Assembly (NCBI GenBank): GCA_903921295.1
Contig: CAIXOZ010000023.1
Coordinates: 1 to 20,190 of the forward strand
Source: an uncultured cyanobacterium
GTDB lineage: Bacteria; Cyanobacteriota; Cyanobacteriia; PCC-6307; Cyanobiaceae
Length of the DNA: 20,190 bases
Direction: 5' to 3'
In this document: one piece after another, positions 7,312 to 18,315 of the stretch
Layout of the letters: each line of letters starts with the position of its first letter
How positions within the stretch are numbered: the stretch's first letter is position 1
Program-made: the position numbers and the translations under genes
Notes under the pieces: generated by a model
What the model saw: the letters and a program-made list of their open reading frames with translations, nothing else
What the model was told of the DNA's origin: nothing
Database searches by the model: none

Positions 7312-7351
7312 GCAAGGGAGGCGCCCATAGGATTGCCTGGCACTCCCTTGC
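7312..7351. promoter_or_regulatory. 9-bp perfect inverted repeat around a possible -10 box, before the thioredoxin gene
   Basis: The arms GCAAGGGAG (7312-7320) and CTCCCTTGC (7343-7351) are perfectly complementary, separated by 22 bases. The right arm ends 13 bases before the GTG start of the thioredoxin gene. A TAnnnT hexamer (TAGGAT, 7328-7333) lies in the spacer. It could be an operator flanking the promoter or, if transcribed, a leader hairpin. The rest of the 194-base gap (7171-7364) shows only a weak GACCC/GGGTC pairing after vipp1 with no T run. Confidence 0.4.
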
Positions 7352-7364
7352 CACCGCCTGCCGC

Positions 7365-7685
7365 GTGTCCGTTCTCGAGCTCACTGATGCCGACTTCCAA
7401 CCCCAGGTGCTGGAGGCTCCGACCACGGTGCTGGTGGACGTCTGGGCTCCCTGGTGTGGCCCCTGCCGCCTGATGGCTCCCCTGATGAGCTGGGCCGCCG
7501 AGGCCTATGCCGACCGGCTGCTGGTGGGCAAGCTCGAAGCCGATGGCAACCCGGCCACCAGGGACAGGTACAAGGTCACCGGCCTTCCCCTGCTGATCCT
7601 CTTCCGCAATGGTGAGGAGCTGGCTCGCCATGAAGGAGCGATGGCCAAACCCCAGCTGCAGGCCTTCCTCGATGCCCATCTCTGA
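7365..7685 (+). CDS. Thioredoxin
   Basis: A 106-residue single-domain thioredoxin, the usual length. The active site is WAPWCGPCRLMAP with redox cysteines Cys31 and Cys34. VLVDVWAPW is the central strand, and the cis-proline loop is visible in VTGLPLLILFRNGEE. It reduces disulfides of cytoplasmic targets with electrons from ferredoxin- or NADPH-thioredoxin reductase. The start is GTG at 7365; no ATG lies before the conserved ELTDADFQ segment in frame. The aminotransferase start overlaps its 3' end by 14 bases, suggesting co-translation. Compared with classical TrxA (KGPILVDFWAEWCGPC) it is divergent around the first strand, and several thioredoxin paralogues usually occur in cyanobacteria, so I do not assign trxA. 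Confidence 0.93.
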   Translation: MSVLELTDADFQPQVLEAPTTVLVDVWAPWCGPCRLMAPLMSWAAEAYADRLLVGKLEADGNPATRDRYKVTGLPLLILFRNGEELARHEGAMAKPQLQAFLDAHL

Positions 7686-8877
7686 TCGGGTCGCTGATCT
7701 CGGCAGCGGCGTCTTCGCCCGTAATGATCAACGCAAGCAGATCTATCTGCAGCGTCAGTCCCAGGAGGGCTCCGATCTGCCACCGCTGCTGGATCTCTCG
7801 CTGGGCTCCACCGACCTGAGTCCACCCCCGGTGGCCCTGGCGGCCATGCAGGCGGCGATCGACGCCCCCGCCAGCAGCAGCTACTGCCTGCACGGAGCCA
7901 CCCTCCCCTTCCGCAGGGCCGTGGCCGACTGGGCCCGCCGTCGCTTCGATCAGGAGGTCGATCCGGAACGGGAGGTGCTGCTGCTGGTGGGCTCGCAGGA
8001 GGGCACCGCCCACCTGCCGTTGGCGGTGCTCAACCCGGGCGATCACGCTCTCCTGCTTGATCCGTTCTACCCCTCCCATCTCGGGGGACTGAAGCTGGCG
8101 TCCGCCGAGCCCCTGTTCCTTCGCCTGAGCGCTGCCAAGGGATTCCGCCCCGATTTCAACGCCATCAGCGAAAGGCAATGGCGGCAGCTGAAGCTGATGG
8201 TGCTCGGCTTTCCCCACAACCCCACCGCCACCACCGGGGAGCAGGCCTGGCTGGATGCGGCGGTGGCCAAGGCCCTGGAGCACGACATCGTTCTCGCCCA
8301 CGACAACCCCTATGTGGATCTGGCCCTCGAAGGCGAGGCGCCGGCGCTGCTGCGCCATCCACGCTGGCGGGAGTGCGGCATCGAATTCTTCTCGCTCTCG
8401 AAGGGCTGGTGCCTGGGGGGCTACCGGATCGCCTTCGCGATCGGGGCCGAGTGGCTGATCAGCGCCCTGCGGCAGCTGAAGGGCGTTGTTGACTTCAATC
8501 AGTCGCTGGCCCTTCAGGCTGGCGCCATCGCCGCCCTCGAGACGGCAACGGAGTGGCCCGAGCGGATTCGTGAGGTCTACCGCCTGCGCCGCGACCGGAT
8601 GGCCGCCGCCCTCGAAGCGGAAGGGTGGCCGGTGCAGCGGCCATCGATGGCCCTTTACCTGTGGCTGGCGCTGCCACCGGTGGCGGTGGCATGCGGCTAC
8701 GACGGCGAACGCTTCTGCGCCGAGCTGTTGGCGGCCACCGGCGTCTGCCTCACCCCGGGGCAGGGCTTCGGCAGCGCTGGTGAGGGCTGGGTCCGACTGG
8801 CCCTGGTGCATCCGATCGATGAGCTGGAGGCGGGCGCCCGGCGGATCGGCGGCTGGCTGCGAAGCCTTGAGCGCTGA
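7672..8877 (+). CDS. Class I/II PLP-dependent aminotransferase
   Basis: A 401-residue fold-type I aminotransferase. Recognisable elements are FPHNPTATTG (substrate/PLP Asn), AHDNPYVDLAL (Asp and Tyr that hold the pyridine ring and phosphate), SLSKGWCLGGYRIAFAIG with the PLP-binding Lys244, and WVRLALV near the C-terminus with the carboxylate-binding Arg. Overall layout resembles the AlaC/DapL-like branch, often labelled succinyldiaminopimelate or LL-diaminopimelate aminotransferase in cyanobacteria, but substrate cannot be fixed from sequence. I choose ATG 7672 because MPISDRVADLGSGVFARND directly precedes the domain; this overlaps the thioredoxin gene by 14 bases. The 3' end overlaps the likely birA start. 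Confidence 0.88.
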   Translation: MPISDRVADLGSGVFARNDQRKQIYLQRQSQEGSDLPPLLDLSLGSTDLSPPPVALAAMQAAIDAPASSSYCLHGATLPFRRAVADWARRRFDQEVDPEREVLLLVGSQEGTAHLPLAVLNPGDHALLLDPFYPSHLGGLKLASAEPLFLRLSAAKGFRPDFNAISERQWRQLKLMVLGFPHNPTATTGEQAWLDAAVAKALEHDIVLAHDNPYVDLALEGEAPALLRHPRWRECGIEFFSLSKGWCLGGYRIAFAIGAEWLISALRQLKGVVDFNQSLALQAGAIAALETATEWPERIREVYRLRRDRMAAALEAEGWPVQRPSMALYLWLALPPVAVACGYDGERFCAELLAATGVCLTPGQGFGSAGEGWVRLALVHPIDELEAGARRIGGWLRSLER

Positions 8878-9637
8878 CCGCGGCCAGCTCACGGCCGCGG
8901 CCGTGATCGCTGCCCGGCGACAGCTCGGCCCGAGCCCCCTGGCCTGGCGGCTGCGCACCCAGCCCGTCTGCGCCAGCACCGAAACCCAGCTGAGCCAGTG
9001 GTTGCGCCACAGCCAGGGCGATGGCCTGCGGGCCGTGCTGGCGAGTCACCAACGCTTTGGCCATGGACAGCACGGCCGTGCCTGGAGTGCTCCTGTCGGC
9101 GGCGTCTGGCTGAGCGCCTCCCTGCCCTGGGAGCCAGGGACCCCGGAGCAGGCCTCCCTCTCGCTGGCCGTGGCCGTCGGCCTGGCCCTGGAGCTGGAAG
9201 CCCTGAATCTGCACGTGCGGATCAAGTGGCCGAATGACCTGCTGGTGGCGGAGCGCAAAATCGCCGGCGTGCTGCCGCGGCTGCGACTGCGCTCCGGCCA
9301 GGTGGTGGGCGCCAGCGTGGGCCTGGGCCTCAATGGCAGCAATCGGGTGCCTCCCGGGGCGATCAACCTCGCCGAAGCCCTGGCGCTGGCTGACGGTCGC
9401 CAGCGGCGGATCAGCGTCGCCGCACTGGCGGCCCGAACGCTGCGGGGCCTGGAATGGGCGGTGCAGGCCGCCTCGGATGGAGAAGCGGTGCGGCAGGCCG
9501 CTGAGGCCAGGCTCCTGCCCGGGGCCGCTCCCGTGATCGAGGACGGCCTGGTCTGGCAGCCGATCGGCCTCGATCGCGATGGTGCCCTGCGGGTCTGCTT
9601 TCAGGGCAGGGAGCGGCGCCTGCTGCGCAGGTTCTGA
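8867..9637 (+). CDS. birA: Biotin-protein ligase, no DNA-binding domain
   Basis: A protein of about 256 residues that activates biotin with ATP and attaches it to the carboxyl carrier protein of acetyl-CoA carboxylase. Motifs seen: CASTETQL (STxx start of the catalytic domain), the adenylate-binding loop RFGHGQHGRAW, GGVWLS, IKWPNDLLV, and ERKIAGVL with the catalytic-region Lys. There is no N-terminal helix-turn-helix, so it is a monofunctional ligase, not a repressor. The loop differs from E. coli GRGRRGR: the position of E. coli Arg118 is Gln68. The start is uncertain: TTG at 8867 (overlaps the aminotransferase by 11 bases) or GTG at 8903; both keep the whole catalytic domain. Confidence 0.9.
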   Translation: MSADRGQLTAAAVIAARRQLGPSPLAWRLRTQPVCASTETQLSQWLRHSQGDGLRAVLASHQRFGHGQHGRAWSAPVGGVWLSASLPWEPGTPEQASLSLAVAVGLALELEALNLHVRIKWPNDLLVAERKIAGVLPRLRLRSGQVVGASVGLGLNGSNRVPPGAINLAEALALADGRQRRISVAALAARTLRGLEWAVQAASDGEAVRQAAEARLLPGAAPVIEDGLVWQPIGLDRDGALRVCFQGRERRLLRRF

Positions 9638-9667
9638 GCCCTCGATCCGATCCACTTCCCCTCGTCA

Positions 9668-9681
9668 GCCCGGAGACGGGC
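9668..9681 (+). other. Small hairpin with GAGA tetraloop after birA
   Basis: GCCCG (9668-9672) and CGGGC (9677-9681) enclose GAGA, a GNRA-type loop. It lies 30 bases after the birA stop. There is no T run after it, so it is not a standard intrinsic terminator; it could stabilise the transcript end or be chance. Confidence 0.25.
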
Positions 9682-9773
9682 ATCTGCAGCTAGCCGCACC
9701 CTGTACCGGTGGGCCGCCGATCCACTGCAGCAGCGTCACGCCGGCGGCGGCAGCCAGACCTGGCGACCCTATC

Positions 9774-9779
9774 TACAGT
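9774..9779 (+). promoter_or_regulatory. Possible -10 element for the M23 peptidase gene
   Basis: TACAGT within CTACAGT fits the TAnnnT form of cyanobacterial -10 boxes and lies 14 bases before the ATG, giving a very short leader. No good -35 is seen. The same CTACAGT heptamer occurs before ndhB. The remainder of the 156-base gap (9638-9793) holds nothing else I can support. Confidence 0.25.
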
Positions 9780-9793
9780 GACCCGAGTGCACG

Positions 9794-10801
9794 ATGGCCG
9801 GTTTGCGCTCCACCCCTCTGCTGGCGCCCCTGCTGCTGGCGCCCCTGGTGGCGCTGGCCTGGCCGACCCTGATGGCCCTGGCCCAGTCGCTGCCGGCTGG
9901 TCCTGGAGATTCCGGGCTGCCGGTTGTCGGAGCCCCGGCTCGCCCAGCCGGGAGACCCTCCTTCGATGCCTCCCTGGACCAGCTGGTCCGTAGTGGCGTG
10001 ATCACCAGGGCTGAGCGTGACCAGCGGATCGCACCGGGGGATCAACGCCTGCGCCTTCCCCTTGCCCAGAGCCAGGCCTGCCGTGAGGGGGCACTGTCGA
10101 CACAGGAATGCAGGACGGGCGTGTCCGTGCGCTGGCGGGGACAGCAGGTCAGGATCGGCCAGGCCAGCACCGGCGCGATCGGTGCCGATGGTCGACCACT
10201 GGCACCCCTGACCGTGCCGGTGTCCGCCCTGTTGAGCGGAACAGGCGGCAATTTCCGGCTGGCGGATGTCTTCCAGGTGACACCGCGGCCAGCGCCCCTC
10301 GCCGGCAACGGCAATCGCAGTCTGCTGGTGCCCCTGATCGGCAATGCCGCCATCAGCAGCGACTTCGGCTGGCGGCTGCATCCGCTGCTGGGCAGCTGGT
10401 TGATGCATGCCGGGCGCGACCTGGCCGCCCCCGAAGGCACGCCTGTGGTCGCCGCGCTTGATGGCACGGTGGTCAGCAGCGGTCTCGCTGGCGGCTACGG
10501 CCTGGCGATTGAACTGGATCACCGCAACCCCTGGCGCCGCACCCTCTACGGCCATCTGAGCGAGTTGTATGTGCGCGCCGGCGATCGGGTGCGCCAGGGC
10601 GAGGTGATCGCCAGGGTCGGCAGCACCGGCCTGAGCACAGGCCCGCACCTGCATTTCGAAGTGCGCCTGCCCGGTGACGGCGGCTGGGTGGCGGTGGAAC
10701 CGGGGGAGCTGGATCCAGGCAACGGCCAGCAGCGTCCCGACCCCGTGGCCCTGTTGCTCGGCCAGCTGTTGCAGGGGCTGGAGCGCCCGGAGCGCAGCTG
10801 A
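9794..10801 (+). CDS. Secreted M23 (LytM-type) peptidoglycan peptidase
   Basis: A 335-residue exported protein with a C-terminal peptidase family M23 domain (about 175-310). The N-terminus is a signal peptide or anchor (hydrophobic, about 8-31, with a possible cleavage near ALAQS). All zinc-site elements are intact: His205-x3-Asp209 (HAGRD), His254 (YGHL) and His285-x-His287 (GPHLHFEV), so it should be an active endopeptidase cutting peptide cross-links. SDFGWRLHPLLGSWLMHAG is the classical domain entry. The region 55-170 is unassigned; SFDASLDQLVRSGVITRAERDQRI resembles a short helical module preceding such domains. It converges on the ABC ATPase gene with only 21 bases between stops and no terminator-like structure. 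Confidence 0.92.
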   Translation: MAGLRSTPLLAPLLLAPLVALAWPTLMALAQSLPAGPGDSGLPVVGAPARPAGRPSFDASLDQLVRSGVITRAERDQRIAPGDQRLRLPLAQSQACREGALSTQECRTGVSVRWRGQQVRIGQASTGAIGADGRPLAPLTVPVSALLSGTGGNFRLADVFQVTPRPAPLAGNGNRSLLVPLIGNAAISSDFGWRLHPLLGSWLMHAGRDLAAPEGTPVVAALDGTVVSSGLAGGYGLAIELDHRNPWRRTLYGHLSELYVRAGDRVRQGEVIARVGSTGLSTGPHLHFEVRLPGDGGWVAVEPGELDPGNGQQRPDPVALLLGQLLQGLERPERS

Positions 10802-10822
10802 AACCAGCCCCCCGTGAAAGGA

Positions 10823-11524
10823 TCAGGCCGGAGCAAGGGCATGGGGCTCCTCCTCAACGACACGACCATCACGGAACTGCACCACCCGCTGGGCCCGGGC
10901 CCCGACCTCGTGCTCATGGGTGACCAGAAGGATCGTGATTCCCTGGGCGTGAAGGTCATCAAAGATGGCCAGCACCTCGGCCGTGGTGCGGGAATCGAGC
11001 GCCCCGGTCGGTTCATCCGCCAGCAACAGCGCCGGCTGGTTGATGATCGCCCGGGCCACAGCCACCCGCTGCTGCTGACCGCCGGAGAGCTGATTGGGAC
11101 GGTTACCCAGGCGATGGCCGAGGCCGACCCTGTCGAGGGCGGAGGTGGCTTTCTGGCGGCGCTGCTCCAACGGCACACCGGCATAAACCATCGGCAGCAT
11201 CACGTTTTCAAGGGCGGTGAGCTCCGGCAGCAGGTGGAACTGCTGAAAGACAAAACCAAGCTCCTGGTTGCGGATATCGGCGAGGGCGTCATCTGAGAGC
11301 CCTTCCACCGCCAGACCATTGAGGCGATAGCTGCCGCTGCTCGGTCGATCCAGACAGCCGATGATGTTCATCGCCGTGCTCTTTCCCGAACCTGAGGCAC
11401 CCATCACGGCGAGATAGTCGCCCCGCTGGACGGAGAGATTCAGGCCATCAAGGGCCCGGACCTCGGAATCACCGGCTCCGTAGACCTTGCAGACATTGAT
11501 GAGCTCGGCAACGCAGTCGCTCAT
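10823..11524 (-). CDS. ABC transporter ATPase, MacB/LolD/DevA type
   Basis: A 233-residue ATP-binding subunit with complete motifs: Walker [10 protein letters not shown] (42-50), Q-loop [18 protein letters not shown] (91-108), signature LSGGQQQR (146-153), Walker [13 protein letters not shown] (166-177) and the switch His in LVTHEHEVG. The sequence [19 protein letters not shown] and DEPTGALDS place it in the MacB/LolD/FtsE-like group that drives mechanotransmission or lipoprotein/lipid release rather than import. The ATG at 11524 overlaps the ndhB stop (ATGA), so the two are likely co-translated. No permease gene lies nearby on either side, so its partner must be encoded elsewhere. Confidence 0.92.
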   Translation of the reverse strand: MSDCVAELINVCKVYGAGDSEVRALDGLNLSVQRGDYLAVMGASGSGKSTAMNIIGCLDRPSSGSYRLNGLAVEGLSDDALADIRNQELGFVFQQFHLLPELTALENVMLPMVYAGVPLEQRRQKATSALDRVGLGHRLGNRPNQLSGGQQQRVAVARAIINQPALLLADEPTGALDSRTTAEVLAIFDDLHAQGITILLVTHEHEVGARAQRVVQFRDGRVVEEEPHALAPA

Positions 11525-13113
11525 CCGAGCAGCGTGCCGGTGGACGATGAGGCGATCGCCTGCTGCAGGATCGGCGTGCCCGCGACGGCGCCGCTGGCCC
11601 AGGTGAACAGAGGGTTGGAGAGGATGCCACCAACGGCGGTGACGACCACACAGGCGATCAGGGCGACCCGCAGGGGCTGGAGCCCGGCCAGATTCCACTG
11701 CACCTCGGGGTAGGCCTTGACCACATCTGAAGCTTCCTGCGGCTCTTTGACCACCATCATCTTGATCACAGAGATGTAGTAGTAAATCGAAATAACCGAA
11801 GTGATCAGACCGACGACCACCAACAGATATTGATGGTTGGCCCAACCAGCAAAGAAGAGATAGATCTTGCCGAAGAAGCCGATCATCGGTGGGATACCTC
11901 CGAGCGACAGCAGGCAGAGACTCAGGCCGAGGGTGATCAGCGGATCCTTCTGATAGAGGCCGGCATAATCGGCGATCCGATCACTGCCGGTACGCAACGA
12001 GAAGAGAATGATGCAGGCGAAGGCCCCCAGATTCATGAACAGATAGGCGGCCATGTAGAGCACCATCGCCGAGAAGCCGTCCTCCGTTCCGCACACCAGA
12101 CCAATCATCACGAAGCCGGCCTGGCCGATCGAGCTGTAGGCGAGCATCCTCTTCATCGAGGTCTGGGCCAGGGCGACGATGTTGCCCAGGACCATGCTGA
12201 GCAGGGCAAGCACCGTGAACAGCAGTTTCCACTGCTCATCGAAACTGCCGAAACAACCCACCAGCAGGCGCAGGGCAAGGGCAAAACCGGCCGTCTTCGA
12301 GCCGACGGAAAGGAAGGCGACGACAGGAGTCGGCGACCCCTCGTAGACATCCGGCGTCCACTGGTGGACGGGGACGGCGGCGATTTTGAAGGCCACGGTG
12401 GCCAGCACGAACACCATCGCCAGGGCCGTGACCGGGGTGGCGCTGGTCTTCAGGGCCAGGGCCACCCCATCGAGGCCGGTGGAACCTCCGGTGAGGCCAT
12501 AAAGCAGGGAGGCCCCGTACAGGAAGACAGCCGCCGCAGCAGAACCGACAAGAAGATATTTCAGGGCGGCTTCGGAGCTGCGGGCATCACGCTTCATGTA
12601 GCCCGACAGCAGATAACTGGAGACCGAGAGGGTTTCGAGGGAGACGAAGATGCTGACCAGGTCAGTGGCACCGCACAGCACCATCGCCCCGAGCGTCGCC
12701 GCCAGCAGAATCGCGGCGTATTCCCCCACTGGGGTACCGCTGCGTTCGACGTAACGCCAGCTCACCAAGAGCGACAGCAGGGTGGAACCCGCCACCACAG
12801 CCCGGAAGGCGATCGAGAGGTTGTCGGCGATGAACCCGCCAAGGAAGGCCGGCTCCGCCGGGGTGTTCCATTGCAGTGCCAGCAGGATCAGCGAGGCGCC
12901 GAGACCCCCGTAACAGATCGGCGGCACCCAGCGACTGGCGGCCTTCTCTCCGCTCAGATCGACCAGGAGACAGGCGATCAACGCCACCAGCACCGCCGCT
13001 TCCGGAGCGATGGCGCCGGCATTCAGCTGGAGGGCCAGGGCCGCCACATCAATCGGGCCGCCAAGGGCGGGGAGGTCGGCTCCAAACAGGGTCATGTCAG
13101 CGGCGGAGAGCAT
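11521..13113 (-). CDS. ndhB: NAD(P)H-quinone oxidoreductase subunit 2 (NDH-1 subunit NdhB)
   Basis: A 530-residue antiporter-like membrane subunit of cyanobacterial NDH-1, used in cyclic electron flow, respiration and CO2 uptake at the thylakoid. About 14 hydrophobic helices are visible. Typical NdhB/NuoN features are [23 protein letters not shown] (with the helix-5 Glu of the proton channel), [12 protein letters not shown] (helix-7 Lys), [31 protein letters not shown] (helix-8 Lys region), [21 protein letters not shown] and [19 protein letters not shown]. Length fits the family (about 520). The ATG at 13113 gives the usual extra N-terminal hydrophobic segment. It is divergent from topA with a 94-base gap and overlaps the ABC ATPase gene. 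Confidence 0.97.
   Translation of the reverse strand: MLSAADMTLFGADLPALGGPIDVAALALQLNAGAIAPEAAVLVALIACLLVDLSGEKAASRWVPPICYGGLGASLILLALQWNTPAEPAFLGGFIADNLSIAFRAVVAGSTLLSLLVSWRYVERSGTPVGEYAAILLAATLGAMVLCGATDLVSIFVSLETLSVSSYLLSGYMKRDARSSEAALKYLLVGSAAAAVFLYGASLLYGLTGGSTGLDGVALALKTSATPVTALAMVFVLATVAFKIAAVPVHQWTPDVYEGSPTPVVAFLSVGSKTAGFALALRLLVGCFGSFDEQWKLLFTVLALLSMVLGNIVALAQTSMKRMLAYSSIGQAGFVMIGLVCGTEDGFSAMVLYMAAYLFMNLGAFACIILFSLRTGSDRIADYAGLYQKDPLITLGLSLCLLSLGGIPPMIGFFGKIYLFFAGWANHQYLLVVVGLITSVISIYYYISVIKMMVVKEPQEASDVVKAYPEVQWNLAGLQPLRVALIACVVVTAVGGILSNPLFTWASGAVAGTPILQQAIASSSTGTLLG
11552..11559. repeat. HIP1 octamer (GCGATCGC)
   Basis: A perfect HIP1 palindrome near the 3' end of ndhB, within the longer palindrome GGCGATCGCC (11551-11560). 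Confidence 0.7.
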
Positions 13114-13128
13114 GGTCCGTTGCTGCGG

Positions 13129-13134
13129 ACTGTA
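13129..13134 (-). promoter_or_regulatory. Possible -10 element for ndhB
   Basis: On the minus strand TACAGT (13134 to 13129) fits TAnnnT and lies 15 bases before the ndhB ATG. It sits in the 94-base ndhB/topA gap. It shares CTACAGT with the site before the M23 peptidase gene. No clear -35 is seen. Confidence 0.25.
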
Positions 13135-13207
13135 GCGGCGCTGCCTGGCGTCGGTCGCAGCCGGCGCTCCGATGCGATAGAGAAGGGAGCGGTCGAACGC
13201 CTTCCCT

Positions 13208-15957
<2,750 letters not shown>

Positions 15958-15958
<1 letters not shown>

Positions 15959-16443
15959 TGGCCCGACGGTGCTCCCTGTGGCTGGTTCCTCTGCTGCTGC
16001 TGGCCGGCTGCAGCGGCACCCCCCTGGGCGACCAGCTCTCGGGCAGTTTCTCCGCAGGATCCAACCCGCCCGCCAGCGGAACGACGACACCACGGCCCCC
16101 CACCGGCAACAACCCCGGCCGCGCCAGCGGCACAGTCACCCCAGCGGCGCCCGATAACACCAGCGCCGACACCCTGCCCACTCCAGAGCGCAACGCCAAC
16201 CAGGGCCCTGCCAGCCCACCCCGGCCCAGGGGCCCCGCAGTGCCGGCACGGCCAGCGGCGACGCCAGCTCCCTATCGGGTGACGATCAAACTGCCGGCCG
16301 CTGATCCATCCGCGCCGGCCGAAGCGCTCACCGAGGCCCTGCGCAGCGCCGGCCTCAGTTTTGAGGTGGAAACGATCGAACGGGTGGGGCCCGCCACGGG
16401 CAGCCGTCCCCCTGCCACTACACCAGCTCCTGCGCCGCGTTGA
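15958..16443 (+). CDS. Small lipoprotein of unknown function
   Basis: A 161-residue predicted lipoprotein. Positive N-terminus, hydrophobic segment LWLVPLLLLAG and lipobox LAGC with Cys18 as the lipidated residue. Residues about 24-105 are low-complexity, rich in Pro, Thr, Ala, Asn and Gly, as in an extended periplasmic linker. A short ordered C-terminal block follows (PYRVTIKLPAADPSAPAEAL, then TEALRSAGLSFEVETIERV), perhaps a small beta-alpha-beta domain, then another Pro/Ala tail. Its ATG overlaps the topA stop by one base (TGATG) and its stop overlaps the next start the same way, so it is almost certainly translated with them. I do not recognise a named family. Confidence 0.8.
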
Positions 16444-17117
16444 TGGCACCACTCCCCGGCCAGCCACGCCCCAGACCCGCCCCGCTGAACCGACGTCAGG
16501 CCCTGCAGCTGATGGACAGCGCCTACCTGGCCGCCTCGACGGCCCTGCTCTGGGTGGCGCTGTACTACCTGCCGGTGGGGGGGCCCATCTTCCGGCTGAC
16601 GTTGCCCCTTCCCCTGGCCTTGTTGCTGCTGCGGCACGGCTCCCGGATCGCCCTGGAGGGGCTTGTGGTGTGTGTGCTGCTGCTGGTCGCCCTGATGGGA
16701 CCGATCCGTGGGCCGCTGATGCTGTTTCCTTACGGAATCCTGGGAATCTGGCTGGGTTGGGGCTGGCGTCGGCGCTTGAGCTGGTGGGTGACCTGGTCCG
16801 TCGGCACGGTGATCGGCAGCCTCGGTTTCCTGGTCCGGCTGGCGGTGCTCTCCGTGCTTCTCGGCGAGAACATCTGGGTGGTGCTCACCACCTCGGCCTC
16901 GGGCCTGGTTGAGAAGCTGCTGGCCCTGATGCAGATCACCGTCTCCCTCGATCTGGTTCAGGTGCAGCTCGCGGCCCTGCTGCTGGTCCTGCTTCAGAAC
17001 CTGATCACGGTGTTCGCCCTCCATGCCCTCGCCCACTGGATCTTCGCCCGCATCCAGGAGCCGATCCCGGAGCCGCCGGAAGGCCTGCTGGCCGTGTTCG
17101 GACTGGACGGACCCTGA
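16443..17117 (+). CDS. DUF2232 integral membrane protein
   Basis: A 224-residue membrane protein. After a Pro-rich cytoplasmic N-terminus, hydrophobic segments follow at about 29-48, 53-66, 72-88, 93-107, 114-145 and 175-203, roughly six helices, ending with a short soluble tail. Conserved-looking features are RLTLPLPLALLLLRHGSRIALEG and GPLMLFPYGILGIWLGW. This fits the DUF2232 (YybS-like) family known from Firmicutes and cyanobacteria; some relatives resemble ECF-type S components, but transport function is not established. ATG 16443 overlaps the lipoprotein stop (TGATG); a TTG one codon earlier is possible. It is 7 bases before cobT. Confidence 0.78.
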   Translation: MAPLPGQPRPRPAPLNRRQALQLMDSAYLAASTALLWVALYYLPVGGPIFRLTLPLPLALLLLRHGSRIALEGLVVCVLLLVALMGPIRGPLMLFPYGILGIWLGWGWRRRLSWWVTWSVGTVIGSLGFLVRLAVLSVLLGENIWVVLTTSASGLVEKLLALMQITVSLDLVQVQLAALLLVLLQNLITVFALHALAHWIFARIQEPIPEPPEGLLAVFGLDGP

Positions 17118-17124
17118 GCCAGGC

Positions 17125-18306
17125 ATGCACGCCGCCGAGGGCCTGCCGCCCCTGCCGACCCTGATCTCTGGTTCCCCTGTTGAGGCCGGGCACTGGTGGT
17201 GCCATGGTGCGGCCGGCGCCGATCGGGCCCAGGTGCTGTTGCTTCTGGCGGCAACGGACACAGCGGCCATTCCTGGGATCTCGGCAGCGGGCTCCACCCC
17301 CGCAGCGCGTCGCCTCACCGCAGCCGCCGATGCCGAATTGCTGCTGCTGGGTCCTGAAGCCCACCGGCCCCACGCCCTGCCTCCCCTGCCGGCCGGGGTC
17401 TCACCTGCCCTGATCAGTCAGGTGGTGATCGAAAGCCTTGCTCTGCCGGTGCTGGTGATCGATCTCGGGGTGGCCGTGCCGGCCGCGGTCCCCCATCTGC
17501 GCCTGGCCGGCCAGGGGGCCGCCGCCTGCCTCAGCACGGGGCAGGCGATGACGCCAGAGCGGGTGCAGGCCCTGATCGAGCGGGGCCGCCGCCTCGGGCG
17601 AGGCTGGGCGCGCCGCACGACCCATCGGCCGCTGGTGCTGGCGGAGTGCGTGCCGGGCGGCACCAGCACAGCCCTGGCCACCCTGCTTGGCCTCGGCATT
17701 GCGGCGAGCGGACTGGTGAGTGGCAGCCTGCAGCAGGCCGACCATCAAGGCAAGGAACGCCTGGCCCGCCAGGGGCTGGCAGCGGCCGGCCTGCAGCCGA
17801 TCACCACCGCTGCCGGCAGCAGCGATCCGCGGGCCGTGCTGGCGGCGGTCGGTGATCCGATGCAGGCCCTGGCGATCGGGCTGGTGCAGGCGGTGGCCGC
17901 CCACGAGCGACCGGTTCTGCTGGCTGGAGGCAGCCAGATGGCGGCGGTGCTGGCCCTGTCCCTGGCCGACAGCTCTCCGGAGGAGCGCCAGCGCCTGGCC
18001 CGCCAGGTGGCGATCGGCACCACCGCCTGGGTCGCCCACGAGGCGAGCAGTGACCTGGGGCGGCTGCTGCAGTTGATCGGCGAACGCTTCAGGGTCTCCT
18101 GTCTGGGTCTGGCCAGCGGGCTGAGCTTCGGGGGCTGCCGCCAGCAGGCCCTGCGCGACTATGAGGATGGTTATGTCAAGGAGGGGGTGGGAGCCGGTGG
18201 GCTGGCCCTGATCTGGCAGCGCAGCGGCCGCTCGCTCGAGGCCCTGGCCGAGGCCTGCGATCGCGCCTGCGAACGGCTGCAGGAAACGGCACCCATGGGC
18301 TTCTAG
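17125..18306 (+). CDS. cobT: CobT-like nicotinate-nucleotide:benzimidazole phosphoribosyltransferase (UPF0284)
   Basis: A 393-residue protein of the UPF0284/TIGR00303 branch of CobT, which makes the alpha-ribotide used as the lower-ligand nucleotide of cobamides. Family-like features are the LVLAECVPGGTSTALATLLGLG block (around residue 172), LSTGQAMTPERVQALIERGRRLG, RPVLLAGGSQMAAVLAL, and ALRDYEDGYVKEGVGAGGL near the C-terminus. Picocyanobacteria generally make pseudocobalamin, with adenine as lower base, so the natural base may be adenine; that is known biology, not visible here. I start at ATG 17125 because the in-frame upstream extension overlaps the DUF2232 coding region and is only Arg/Ser-rich. 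It follows DUF2232 by 7 bases. Confidence 0.85.
   Translation: MHAAEGLPPLPTLISGSPVEAGHWWCHGAAGADRAQVLLLLAATDTAAIPGISAAGSTPAARRLTAAADAELLLLGPEAHRPHALPPLPAGVSPALISQVVIESLALPVLVIDLGVAVPAAVPHLRLAGQGAAACLSTGQAMTPERVQALIERGRRLGRGWARRTTHRPLVLAECVPGGTSTALATLLGLGIAASGLVSGSLQQADHQGKERLARQGLAAAGLQPITTAAGSSDPRAVLAAVGDPMQALAIGLVQAVAAHERPVLLAGGSQMAAVLALSLADSSPEERQRLARQVAIGTTAWVAHEASSDLGRLLQLIGERFRVSCLGLASGLSFGGCRQQALRDYEDGYVKEGVGAGGLALIWQRSGRSLEALAEACDRACERLQETAPMGF
18257..18264. repeat. HIP1 octamer (GCGATCGC)
   Basis: A perfect HIP1 palindrome near the 3' end of cobT. Confidence 0.7.
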
Positions 18307-18315
18307 GGTCAGGCC

